Positions 11,225-21,790 of a DNA stretch of 64,000 nt are shown here, piece by piece. Position 1 is the first letter of the stretch, and each line of letters starts with the position of its first letter. The notes beneath the pieces are model-generated. The model made no database searches. It was not told the origin of the DNA and was given only the letters and a program-made list of their open reading frames with translations. Both the position numbers and the translations under genes were made by a program. This DNA is from Acheta domesticus (taxonomy: Eukaryota > Arthropoda > Insecta > Orthoptera > Gryllidae). The DNA is taken from positions 182,730,856 to 182,794,855 of the forward strand of contig JAHLJT010009419.1 in the NCBI GenBank assembly GCA_031308135.1. Reading direction: 5' to 3'.

Positions 11225-11460
11225 GCGGGTCGGGTCGGGTCGGGTCAGGTTGGGTCGGGTTGGGTCGGGTTGGGTCGGGTTGGGTCGGGTTGGGTCGGGT
11301 TGGGTCGGGTTGGGTCGGGTTGGGTCGGGTTGAGTCGGGTTGGGTGGGGCTGGGTCGGGCTGGGTCGGGTTGGGTCGGGTTGGATCGGGTTGGGTGGGTC
11401 GGGTTGGGTCGGGTAGGATCGGGTCGGGTCGGGTCGGGTCGGGTTGGGTCGGGTTGGGGT
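11225..11460 (+). repeat. G3N2 minisatellite, telomere-like 5/10-bp unit
   Basis: About 47 pentamers, mostly alternating TTGGG and TCGGG. The 10-base period is exact from about 11250 to 11390. Variants are TCAGG, TTGAG, TTGGA and TAGGA. The G-rich strand is plus. The pentamers resemble arthropod telomeric motifs (TTAGG, TCAGG, TTGGG), and the array is a dense potential G-quadruplex tract. It is internal, so it is an interstitial array or an ordinary minisatellite. The open frames across it are periodic artefacts. Confidence 0.9.
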
Positions 11461-12540
11461 AACTGGAGGGTGGCGAGAGAGGAAAAAGAGAGGGAGAGGG
11501 AGAAAGGCGGACTATGGCGTGGCGTCTAAAAGCGGTGAGGGGCAAGCGGGTGGGGAGACATGGGAGGTAGAAAGGTGAGGTAGGCGCACGAAGCACGTGA
11601 GCGTACGGGCGGGCAGGTCACAACAGCCGATAGGGACAGGCGGACCGCACGGGCACCGGTGGGCGGAGAGTGCGAGGCGAAGAGGGACGTTTCAGCGGGT
11701 GGACCACATGGGCGCAGGCGGAGCGGGTGGACATAGACGGGCGGGGAGGGTAGTTCGGGGAGCGGGACACAGGGAGATGGTGGTTGAGGAGGCGGCGAAG
11801 AGGCCGTGGCGCACGGGGGGCGGGGGGCGTGGGCGTGGCGGGACGGGGTGGAGGCGCTGCGGGGGCAGGAACGTTGGCGTGGGTGTGGTGTAACCACGGG
11901 CGGCGGCGTGTGCGTGTGCGGAGCGGAAGCGGAGCGAGGTGGGGGCGTGGGCGGCGGCGTTTTGGGGGCGTGGGCGAAGACGGGGTGTGGGCGTGGGCAG
12001 AGCGGGTCGTGCGTGAGTGGGGCGGGGTGTGGTCGTGGGCGTGGGTGGGGCGGTGGCGAGGGCATGGGGTGGGCCGTGGGCGGAGACGGGGTTTGGGCGG
12101 GGCGGGTCGTGCGGGGGCGGGGCGGGGAGTGGTCGTGGGCGTGGGTGGGGCGGTGGCCAGGGCATGGGGTGGGCCGTGGGCGGAGACGGGGTTTGGGCGG
12201 GGCGGGTCGTGCGTGGGCGGGGCGGGGTGTGGTCGTGGGTGGAGGCGGGGCTTGGGGAGAGGGCGGGTCGTGGGTTTAGGCGTGGGCGGGGCGGGGGCGT
12301 GGGCGGGGGCGAAGCGCCGTTCGCGAGGCGATTGCGCGCCGGGCGCCGCCCCGCGCCGCCGTTAACCCCGCGCTATCGCCGCAGACCATCGCTCGCCCAC
12401 GCGTCTTCGGCCCTCGCCCACAAAGGGAGGCAATCCTCCCCCGTTTTAAACTCGCCCTCAATCTTCCCTTTCTTTATTCGCGCCACTCGGGCCCTCGCGC
12501 GCCGATAGCCTCCGTCCATGTCGCCCCACTGCCCCTCGGT
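11461..12540. other. GC-rich island 3, G-rich on the plus strand
   Basis: Strongly strand-asymmetric: the plus strand is G-rich (GGGCGTGGGCGGGGCG-type repeats) from about 11590 to 12330, then becomes balanced and CpG-rich to 12540. Long open frames on both strands reflect lack of stops, not coding. It contains the 100-bp tandem repeat listed separately. Confidence 0.6.
11975..12240. repeat. 100-bp tandem repeat, about 2.5 copies
   Basis: The 10-mer GGTCGTGGGC recurs at 12031 and 12131, with GGTCGTGGGT at 12231, an exact period of 100. The whole unit repeats, including GGGGCGGTGG, GGCATGGGGTGGGCCGTGGG and GGAGACGGGGTTTGGG. A shortened first unit begins near 11975. Confidence 0.88.
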
Positions 12541-13134
12541 GATTTAAAAAATATAAAAAGAAGCGAAACGCCGCAACGCATTGCACGCAGTGGGACGCGG
12601 TTGGGATGCGCGCGAACCAAACATAGCGGTTCGTTTGTTGGAAAATGCTTCAACGTATGGAAATAGAAAGAAACACGATGTTGTAACTGTTAAGAATTTA
12701 ATATCATATAATCGAAATATTTTTTTGATAAATCAGTTGTAAGTTCTTGAGTACCATAAAAATATTAATATTAAATTAAATATTAATATTAAATTACCAT
12801 AAAAATATCACAAAATTCACACATGATCCTATAGTACATACATATTTTTAATATTTAATTCACAATCTATCTTAACTATTACGCATTTTTTATTGTTAAA
12901 CACATAAAATCACTCTGTAATCGACCCAATAATTGCAAAATGTAAAAAAGTTATTTTCTCTAATTAGAATAGTGAGTATTGCAAAAATCTTGTAAAATTA
13001 TGGGTATTTCCGAGACCATCTATTAAACGTTAAATCACCTTCGACGAAAAAAACTTTTAATCGATAGAAGCCCCAGGAACGATCACCGCTTGCCGTTTCA
13101 AGAAGAGTACTCTGCAAATTTGACCGAGAAGTTG
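12541..13134. other. AT-rich spacer
   Basis: AT-rich, with a short repeated block (CCATAAAAATATTAATATT and its neighbour at 12756-12815). No gene or RNA signal. Confidence 0.5.
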
Positions 13135-13500
13135 CTCGAAATCTCTCAGTGCGCGGCAAGCGGGCTTGCCGGTGGGCGGGAGAGCGAGCTGGGGGGTGGC
13201 GGGTGGGGGTGGGGGTGGGGCGTCGTCGCCTCCGCTGCGCCCGCCCGCCCGCCGGCGTATCTGCCCCATTGTCGGCGCACAAAGGCGGTGGGCCCGCGGG
13301 AGCCACTTGCGCGGGCGGGGGCGGGGGCGGCGACAGCTCGGGCGCTCGCCACTTCGCCCGCCAGGGCGGTCACGCACCTCGCCGACCCGCTCCTCCCAAT
13401 CGCCTCGGCGACGCCAAGCTTTTCCCTGCATCCAAACGGCGCTCTTACCCTCTGCGGAGGGCTGCGAAGCTCTCCCGTTGTGAAGCGAGCTTCCAGTGAC
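13135..13500. other. GC-rich island 4
   Basis: CpG-dense block with GGGTGGGGGTGGGGGTGGGG at about 13201 and CGGGGGCGGGGGCGGCG at about 13316. Overlapping frames on both strands lack recognisable domains. Confidence 0.55.
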
Positions 13501-13639
13501 TCAAGGACGATCATTGAAAAGCGATCGAAGGGCTGTTTTAAGAGGGGATTGTCACAACCTTATAGTTGGCAACTAAATCATTGAAGTTGAAAGAGAAAAA
13601 TAAATACCTTAATCTGCTAATGCCAGTAATTTTATTACA

Positions 13640-13815
13640 CAGTCAAACCTTATTAACACGAATTTCAAGAGACTGAAATAATCGGAGTTCGTGTTATGCA
13701 TGTTTTCCGAGAATTATAAATGTCTTTATTTCCGTAATTCCTCACCGGGACGGACGTTTTGTTCTGTTACGGTAATATTCGTTTTAAGCGAGTTTGTTCT
13801 AAAGAGGGTTTACTG
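13640..13815. mobile_element. Pogo/Tigger-like MITE
   Basis: The left end CAGTCAAACCTTATTAACACG and the reverse complement of the right end, CAGTAAACCCTCTTTAGAAC, are diverged inverted repeats of the pogo/Tigger CAGT-AACCTC type. Internal halves carry GTTCGTGTTAT-like arms. TA follows the right end (13816-13817); the left dinucleotide is CA, perhaps a mutated TA. About 176 bases, non-coding. Confidence 0.65.
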
Positions 13816-14369
13816 TATTTGAAATAAGAATGCAAAACTTGACGCACAAAATGTGTTCTTCATTTCTTTTGGCAATACAGGAAGTAGGGAAAGTCGAAAT
13901 GTAAACCTTCTTTTTAATAACTATTTGAAACATTTCGGCGTACTCGTATTACATGTATGGAGTTTTAGTATAAAATGCAACGAAAATAACAAATGAAAAA
14001 GGCAGCTATGAATAATGATTATGTACTGTAGCAACTAATCACTACTTTGTTTATTATACTGATAAAATGTATATTTGAAAAAATAGGGAGTAAAATCATC
14101 TTTTGCCCAGTAATAACTGTAAGCTTATAACTTGGTATGCCTATATTATAAATTACTGGAATGATTCTGAATAATATCAATATCCGAATCGTAATTTGTA
14201 GACTGGATCAATTTTGTTAGTTTTTACTGTTTTGTGTTGTGTATTTAGAATATAACTTTTATTGATAAAATACGGTCCGTCTTTTCGGATACATTTACAG
14301 AAAGATGACATCAACATTCTGAAATACGGCATTGCTCTCCCGGTGACCAAGAAAAGCTGGAAGTTCTCA
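13816..14369. other. AT-rich spacer, no feature seen
   Basis: AT-rich sequence without recognised gene, repeat or RNA. Confidence 0.5.
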
Positions 14370-15530
14370 CAGTCGATTGGGAATGGCGGCGGGGGAGAAG
14401 ATGTCCTCTGCCTCCCGCGGCCGCTCCTTCGCACTCGATGCGCAGCCGCATTGTCCTCTTCTCGGGACGCGGCGCGTCTCCGAATCCCTCTGGAAGGTGG
14501 GGGGCGGGGCGGGGCGGTGGGGAGGCGTCTGCCTGGGCGCGCATAATCGCGGGCGCGCGCACCGGAACTGCGCGTGTGGCGGCTGCGTGGGGCCGCATAC
14601 ATCGCATCGCGCCGCTCCACCCCGCGCCGCCCCGCGCCGTCCCACCCCGCCACCCCCCGCACATCGCGTCGCATCTCATGCCCTCCACTCCGCTCGCCCT
14701 CTTCCCCGCCCGCTCCGTCCCGCTGTCGCACCGTCCCACCCAGTCACTACCCCCCTCCCGTGCCCTCCACACCACTCCTCTGCTCGCCACTCCTCGACAC
14801 CCCGCGCCTCGCCTCGCATCTCATGCCCTCCAATCCGCTCGCCCCCTCCCCGCCCTCCCGCCCCATCTCGCTGACACACCGTCCCACCCCGTCACTACCC
14901 GCACCTCCCGTCGCATCTCATGCCCTCCACCCCGCCCCTCCCCCCGCCACGCCTCGACACCCCGCGCCTCGCGTCGCATCTCATGCCCTCCACTCCGCTC
15001 GCCCTCTTCCCCGCCCGCTCCGTCCCGCTGTCGCACCGTCCCACCCCGTCTCAACTCTCACTGCCCGTCGCATCTCATGCCATCCCGTCCGCTCACCCTC
15101 TTCCCCGTCCGCCCATCCCGCTATCGCACCGTCCCATCCTCTCACTACCCCCACCTCCCGTGCCCTCCACCCCGCCTGTCCCCCGTCCCGCCACGACACC
15201 CCGCGCCTCGCGTCGCGTCTCATGTCCAGGACCTCTCCGATCACACACCCCCTCCCGCCGATCCCGCTCCGCCGCGCTGTCGCACCGCCCCGTCACTCCC
15301 CGCACCTGGTCGCATCTCGTACCCGGGACCTCTGCACCCCATCCCGTTCGCGGAGCGGCTCCTCCGCGCAGACGCCGGCTGCTCGCTGCCCCGCGCCCCG
15401 CCCCCTCGCGATTCGCGCCGCCCATCCGTCGCCTCCCGGCCGCCGCGCCGCGTCGCGCTCCCACGCGCTTCGCGGCACCCCGCGAGGCGGGGCGCGCCTG
15501 ATTTGGAAAGGCGCCTACGATACGCACGAA
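14370..15530. other. GC-rich island 5, C-rich on the plus strand
   Basis: A 1.15-kb GC block that becomes strongly C-rich from about 14600. The 373- and 333-codon open frames across it are Arg/Pro/Ser/His repeats generated by the minisatellite inside and share no known domain. I do not call a gene. Confidence 0.6.
14670..15235. repeat. Compound C-rich minisatellite, about 155-160-bp higher-order unit
   Basis: GCATCTCATG (or GCGTCTCATG) recurs at 14671, 14816, 14913, 14976, 15070 and 15215. The spacings are 145, 97, 63, 94 and 145, i.e. units of about 95 and about 50-63 in alternation. Linked motifs GCTGTCGCACCGTCCCA and GACACCCCGCGCCTCG repeat with them. Confidence 0.82.
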
Positions 15531-15629
15531 CTAGGGACGCATCTGACGAGATTCGCTAAAGAACATACCCTGTGACAAGGTGAAATATTAATGATTGAAT
15601 CATTACAATTGGGAATTGAAGATTTTTAA

Positions 15630-16230
15630 TTCAAACTAGGATTCTTCTGTCCTTCATCTCCCTCTTTCCCCTCCCATCTCCGTTTCACACTTTCTCTCCC
15701 TCCCTCCTTCACCCTGTCCCTGTCTGTCTCTGTGTGTCTCTGTCTCCGCCACTCTCTGTCCCTCTCATTCACATTTACTTACAGATTCTGCACTTTACTT
15801 ATAGTCTCTGATCAGGTGAGGTAATTTTGGGAAGCGCCTTACCTGTAAAAATGTAATAGAATGCTTGAAAAGAGCTCATTCTGTAGATTACGGTGTGAGA
15901 AACGTTTCTTTGAGGACGTCTTTGGCCTCAAAATTTTAGTTTTTACGACTATAGAACGTCTCGTTTAGGAGTTATTTAACGATATAGATTCAAAATGCTG
16001 TCGAGGGTGTTACAGGTTGCTTTTGATGCGAATATGTAGTGGATATATAAGTGAATATGTAGCGTCATATAGTGGAGTTACAACAGAATTAACAACACAT
16101 AAACCTTCTCGGTGAAAAAACATGTAGAAGTGCCAACTTTCATGGCGACAGGTCCCACGGTGTTGGAGTTTTGCTGTTATATACATACCAATATCCTATT
16201 TTATGTACATAGATTTCACTAAAAATCTTC
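15630..16230 (+). repeat. Unclassified interspersed repeat with CT-rich tract, copy 1
   Basis: Shares with 57535-58215 an ordered set of segments: TTCTGYCCTTCATCTCCCTC, a long CT-rich tract, CATTCACATTTA, GGCCTCAAAATTTTAGTTTT, AACGATATAGATT and a 3' TTTTATGTAYATAGATT. Order and spacing are conserved although the CT tract differs in length. No coding capacity and no terminal repeats seen; class unknown. Confidence 0.7.
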
Positions 16231-18470
16231 CTCACACCACTAGATGTTTTTCAGGGCAGATCTCCTAACTATAAAACCTATCATTACATTATATTTCTTT
16301 TGATAACTTTTCGACGAGACACTGAGTGTACATATGGACGTTTGTCCTTTTGAAACCACATTACAGGATTTGTAAAATATACAATTACACACTGAAATCG
16401 AGCCTTGTGCATCATGTCAAAATTCTACTATGTTTGAACCTCGTTTTGTGAAACGTTTCTGCAACAAACTGCAGGCGGGTAGAGATAGAAACCACCTGCT
16501 AAGGAAGTATCTTTCTCTGCTTCAAAGAGATCAAGATGTTGTGTAATTTGAGAAAATTAGTAATGCAACTTGGTTCTTATCCAGGAAAACGAAGAAATCT
16601 AATTCAGAGACGATTCTCTTCAATCACGGGTCATGATTGAAAGTATGAAGGCAGAAAGAGATTTATTTGCGGACTGAATATCACTCATCATCCTAATGGT
16701 TGGAGCTGGACGTGAGTTTCCTTGTAGTCTGTCCTAGTTTTAAAATTCAATTTTTCTGCTCGTAATTTATGTGGAGGAAAATTGCCACTTGTGGTACGAC
16801 CATCTTGTATTCTGAAAGTGAGACTTGTATTTCTGAAACGTTTTTCGGAATGTATCAAGGAATTAATAATACTTAATAACGAAAGAGACCAATAAGAAAA
16901 ACAAACATTTATGCTTTCCACGAGTAGATACTGTGTTGGTATTTGGAAAGTAGTCAATTTCGTACTAATGTTTGAATCTCCTCTTATCTCTTATAGTTTA
17001 GTGGTCAAACATTAAAAATTTGTTGTAAGTGATAGCCGGCATCACAAAAACTCTACAAGTTTCAGCATCGAACGTTTTTGCTGAATGCATCCCCATGGCA
17101 TCACGGAAATCCGATTTCGCAACACATCATGTTGCATGAACGTACTCAGTTGGCACCTGGGATTCGTTCTCTCCCATAAGCAAACAAAAAGTACCAATGA
17201 ATCCGGTCGCTGTCATTTCATTAGTGGATAATAATCTGTAGTTGCCGATATTGCCATGGTGAAGGATATGTAAATAATTGATAAAAAATCACGTGTATTT
17301 TGTCGCATAAAATCTCTGCACTTCTTTCACTAACAAATGTTTTACAAATATTTTTTTTAATCAATCACATACGTGCCTCTCATCACAGTCTTATGTCGTA
17401 TGCAGTACAATGTGCAGGCAAGGTCATGCGATGTTAGAGTGACTTACTACAGTAATACCTTCCAGTTTCCTGCATTTCAACATTGTACTGGAAGGAATGC
17501 TATGAAATGATAAAGGCGTAACAAAAAAAACTTAACCACGTCCTTTTACCTAAATGTAAATTCTTGTTTTCGCAGATCAGACAGTGAAATCCACTTCAAA
17601 TCATACGAAGGATGTAATCCACTGCCCTCAGGAGCTTTATTCTAGTGCACGTGACTCCAGCATCAAGATTCACTGGTAAGAGAGAATAAGTTAAGTTGAA
17701 ATTATTATTTATGTGACCAGTTCTTCGTTGCTGAATACACACTGTAAGGCGTTGTTGACGAAAGTGCCTACGTATTACGCAATTCATCATGCGCAATCGT
17801 TTGTCGTTTGGGGTTTCATCCCAGTATGGGAACAGCATAAGGACGGAATGGAGAGAGGAGGTGAAACGAGTGCAAATCACCAGTGACCCGCACGCGCGCA
17901 CATAAAATCTCCTCAGATAAAACAGTTTCGCCATTTGGTTCGCTAACCACCCTATTCGAAGTACTTCGAAAATATCGTAAACCTGCACGAAGGGAAAATT
18001 TGTGGGAATAGTTATGTAAAAAGAGTCCTGTGCTCTAAGATTAACTTGCAAGAGATACACAAGGGAATTTACATAGTATTAGTCAATAAAAAGGTCCACC
18101 TTGAATATTTTATAAATAGTTTAAAATATTGAGATGGAATCTTCACCAAACGATTTGGGACATACATCTCATCAGGTGCATTTATCAGCTTTTTGATACC
18201 AGTAATTTTTAAAGATATTCGACTAACTTTGTTTTTTAAAAAGAACATTGGTCATTTTTACACGAATACATAGGTCTTGAGAAGACAAATTCATCAATAC
18301 CACATATGTTAGTATTAGATGAAAAATTAAAAGAACAGAAGACTATGAAATCGCCGATCTAAGCAATAAGATAAGATACATTTATTCAAATTGCAATTGG
18401 GAATAACCTGGTAGCAGCTAATTACAAAAACATAAAAATACACAGTCTCTCAGTAACATTGAATGCTACG
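16231..18470. other. Long non-coding stretch
   Basis: No recognised gene or element. Small inverted repeats occur at 16967-17013 (TAATGTTTGA / TCAAACATTA) and at about 17461-17497 (CCTTCCAGT / ACTGGAAGG). A 154-codon minus-strand frame at 17596-18060 has no recognisable domain and I do not call it a gene. Confidence 0.45.
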
Positions 18471-18475
18471 TAATA

Positions 18476-18477
18476 CC

Positions 18478-18520
<43 letters not shown>
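18476..18520. repeat. (AAT)n microsatellite
   Basis: About 14 AATs in tandem, followed by related imperfect ATA/AAT repeats to 18600. Confidence 0.92.
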
Positions 18521-18600
18521 TTAATAATAAGGTAATGAAACTAACAAATTATATAATAATTACAGTAATAATAATAATAAAGGTAAAATAATGAAATGAT

Positions 18601-19549
18601 AATAAGAAAAAAATAGTGCAGGTATTCCGAATTTCCTGGCGCGGTGTCGGGAAGCTCAGTGGTCTCCAAGCCGCAAGGAGCAGGGCAGTGAAAGGATCTG
18701 GCGACATGATGCTCGAATTTCAAGAAACATCCGTTACAATTAATCGCATGTTACAATTAGTAGCCAAGGAACTGAGTAAATATTTCGTCCAAAAGAATCA
18801 GCCTTGATACGTGTCACATGACAAGGAAAGCATACGTTCTCAACAGCAGCTGCTCTAGTCAGGGAAATTAAAACATCTTCGAATTTTAAAAAGGGCTTAC
18901 TTATTTCATGTGTAATAGCGAAAGTCTTGTGAAATACATGCCACAGAACACATTAGGTCGCATTTTTTTAAATCATTGTGCGTCGTTTTGCACGGCAAGC
19001 TCTTGACTCTGAATCGTTCCGACAGATTTCCCAAAGACAGCAAAAATGCATAAATAATCTCTGCTTCGCTGTGAAAATAGTCCTATTGCCTCCTTCATTA
19101 ATAGAGATGGCACTATTTTTTAAATGAGTGTCTACGCTCCAATTTTCTCCAGTATGTACTCATGGAGTACTCCAGTATGTAGCAGGGTATCCGGGATAGA
19201 CTTATTTAGAATTGGGTAATAGGGAAATCAAAATAGAACAAGCGTATTCCCCCAGATAAAAATTGTCAGCTTGGAACGATGTGTACGAACAAAATAGTTA
19301 AATAATATCTAGCATTTCATCTGACTTAAAAGTCACTTTTTTTTTGGTAATTCATAATAGGTCATGAAAACAGCATGAAGGGATGACTTGTAAGAATGAC
19401 GTGTGTAACTGTTGTAAGCGTAGGAACGCTCACTTGCAAGGGGTAACCTGTACAGTGTACGTGTTTAGTTGTCAAAGGTTTTTGCTACCCACTAAAAACC
19501 GACGACAAGAAGGCGCCTACTTATTCCGCAGTACATCACGTGTAATCCT
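18601..19549. other. Non-coding stretch, no feature seen
   Basis: AT-rich with a few short frames; nothing recognisable. Confidence 0.45.
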
Positions 19550-19911
19550 CCACCCTCAGGGGGGTTCATCCCGGCCGCGGGAACACAGCGGGCGGGGCGA
19601 GGTGGGGCCTGGCCGGAAGCGAGAGCAAAGCCGCAGCGGCCGGCACGCCGTCGCGCCGAGGGGGGTGGGGCGGGGCAGGGGGGCGTGGCGGGGCAGGGGG
19701 GAGGCGGGGTGGAGCTGTGGGAGGCGGGGCGGGGCAGAAAGGAGGCGGGGCGGGACGGGGCGAGGCGGGGCGGGGAGGGCGGAGGAGTGCTCAGGGCAGG
19801 GCGCGAGGCCCTCTTCCCTCGCGCCCTGCCCGGGGCCGCCCGCCGCGGCGCACTTCATCATCCCGGCGGGCGACTTCCTCTTCCCGACGTTTTCCATGCT
19901 CGCGGCGACGC

Positions 19912-19942
<31 letters not shown>

Positions 19943-20230
19943 AGAGGCAATGGTGGCAGCGGCGGCGGCCATGAATAAAAGATCGCGACGGTGGCGGCGT
20001 TCGCTGCGTCCCCACCGCGTCGCGCCGCCGCCGCCGCGCCGCGACGCCGGTCGCGCGATGCCCTTCCAGATAGCGACGGCGCCTCCGCTGCCGCCGCGGG
20101 CTGACATGCGCCCCGCTGCATTTCGCTCGGCGGAGAGCTCGCCAAAGGGGTTGGGGGAGAGAATGCTTCTGGTCATTACGAATACAAGGCGACGGCGGCA
20201 GCTCTCGCAGGCGCAAAGGGGTACAAGGGA
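19550..20230. other. GC-rich island 6
   Basis: CpG-dense block with GGGGCGGGGCGGGGAGGGCGG tracts and a (GGC)11-type run at about 19912-19943. A 300-codon plus-strand frame (19383-20285) crosses the border of the island and is low-complexity; I treat it as chance. AT islet ATGAATAAAAG at 19971. The right edge takes part in the duplication described for 20085-20760. Confidence 0.55.
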
Positions 20231-20760
20231 CGAGTTAGAACGTCCACGAGCAAGACGTGGATGTTCACGCTTTGCGCTTGATTAAGAAAGCATGCGCTGT
20301 ATCTATCACGTTTTGGGCCCGAAGCATGCCGGAAATGTAAGAAACAAGTGTTTGCGTCTACCTACGCCGTTGGCCGAAATTCTTAATCAAGCTTCGTGGA
20401 AGTTAAACATCTCGAGACCCCGCAGGTTCCTGGATGGGAATCCGTCTGAGAACCCTGGATACTAGCGGCCCTAAAAACTTCGCCGATACGGACTATGACT
20501 GATGACGTGACGTGTGTAGGCCTATGACTGACAAATATTCAAGGAGTATTACTTCTTGCTTTGAATCCCAAAGGCTTGGAAAGTTGTTACGGAAGTAACA
20601 CAATTTAAAAAAAAAACTGTTGATAAAAAAAACAGTTTTAATAAAAACAGCGTTGTGTATATTGTCATTTACATTCAATAAATAATATTCGGCAACTAAA
20701 ATGGTAGTACAATTTCCTTTTTCAATACCTGAAAACACAAATTGATCTGTAAATTAAATT
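20085..20760 (+). repeat. Diverged segmental duplication, unit A
   Basis: Matches 20940-21790 in order: CTGCATTTCGCTCG, GAGCTCG, ATTACGAATACAAGGCGACGG, GGCGCAAAGGGG, AAGAAAGC, AGCATGC, and finally ACTAAAATGGT with AATACCTG. The match is patchy with indels, and unit A carries about 300 extra bases after 20370. Unit A has no hAT MITE. Confidence 0.65.
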
Positions 20761-20939
20761 AATTAATTAGACTCAGCCATTAAATCCAAACTTTTTTCCC
20801 TGCAGGTCGCGCGCGCACTCATTGTTTTCGCGTCCCTGCGTGCAATGTTATTGTTGAACCTTACTGGACACTTCTGCTAGTAAGTTTTATCTCCGAATCG
20901 TTCGATGTTGCTAGCAAAAGCGCTGCAAAGCGTCAAGCG

Positions 20940-21790
20940 AAGGTGCCGCGGCGGGCGACGTTCACCTCATTGCATTTCGCTGGACCAAGAGCTCGCGCGG
21001 AAGGACGAGGGAAGAAAATTATTCGAGTCAGTGGCGTAGCTAGGGGAGGGGGCGGCGCGCCCGGTAGACACCATTCTAGGGGTGATACCAATTAAAATAT
21101 TTTATAGTTGGAAATATATAATTTAAATAATATACTTAAAAATGTATATATTAATCAAGACTAGCTGATTTGGCTCTATTGTCAATAGAAAATGACATTG
21201 CAATAAGCGTAGATTTTAATGAAGTTATAAATACGTTTGCTGCCTTAAAATCTCGTAAAGAGGTTTTATAAATAATATACATTCGTTGATAAATATTTTA
21301 AAATGAAACATAACCTATATAAAGATTATATTGCAATTATCCTTAATTACATAGAATTTTTAATATATTATAAATAACTATCATATGCAAATATGTTTGT
21401 ATTTTTAATAAAATAATGTACAATTGTGCAGCAATAAATATTTTTATACTTAATTTTGTGGGAGGGGGGTGACACCAGTAGTTTTGCCCCAGGTGACACC
21501 AACTGAAGCTACGCCACTGATTCGAGTCATTATGAATACAAGGCGACGGCAGTCTCCGTTGGCGCAAAAGGGTGTAGGAGACGAGAGTTAAATTTGACTA
21601 AGAAAGCTAGCACATCTTATTCGTAACACGTTGCATGGCAAAAGCATGCTAGTGATACAAGAAAGAAGTTATGTGGATATTGGCGTCTATATCCAACAAG
21701 AGATATTCATCAATTAAAATGGTTGTCGCGCATTAATTCTCTATTACCTGGAAAGGAATTAATCAATTAGTCTCTTTTAGTTAAAATGCG
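20940..21790 (+). repeat. Diverged segmental duplication, unit B, interrupted by a hAT MITE
   Basis: The counterpart of 20085-20760. TTGCATTTCGCTGG and GAGCTCGCGCGG lie left of the inserted MITE; ATTATGAATACAAGGCGACGG and GGCGCAAAAGGG lie right of it. Confidence 0.65.
21029..21519. mobile_element. hAT-type MITE with perfect 8-bp target duplication
   Basis: Ends are CAGTGGCGTAGCT and AGCTACGCCACTG, exact inverted repeats at the tips. The 8-base ATTCGAGT flanks it on both sides (21021-21028 and 21520-21527). CAGTGGCGTAGC tips with 8-base duplications are typical of hAT elements. The 491-bp interior is AT-rich and non-coding, with GGGTGATACCA / GGTGACACCA motifs near both ends. Confidence 0.93.

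Noticed and set aside
11209..12508. Gly/Val/Arg and Pro/Thr frames of 100-190 codons
   Set aside because: Generated by the G3N2 array and the 100-bp tandem repeat, with periodic amino-acid content.
14438..15575. Open frames of 333-373 codons, Arg/Pro/Ser-rich
   Set aside because: They come from a C-rich minisatellite in a stop-poor GC island; all six frames are similarly open and repetitive and none has a domain.
17596..18060. 154-codon minus-strand frame
   Set aside because: No recognisable motif and no supporting splice or homology signal; chance frames of this size occur in a 64-kb window.
19383..20285. 300-codon plus-strand frame
   Set aside because: Runs from AT-rich DNA into a GC island without codon-usage change; Arg/Gly/Ala low complexity; competing frames on the other strand.
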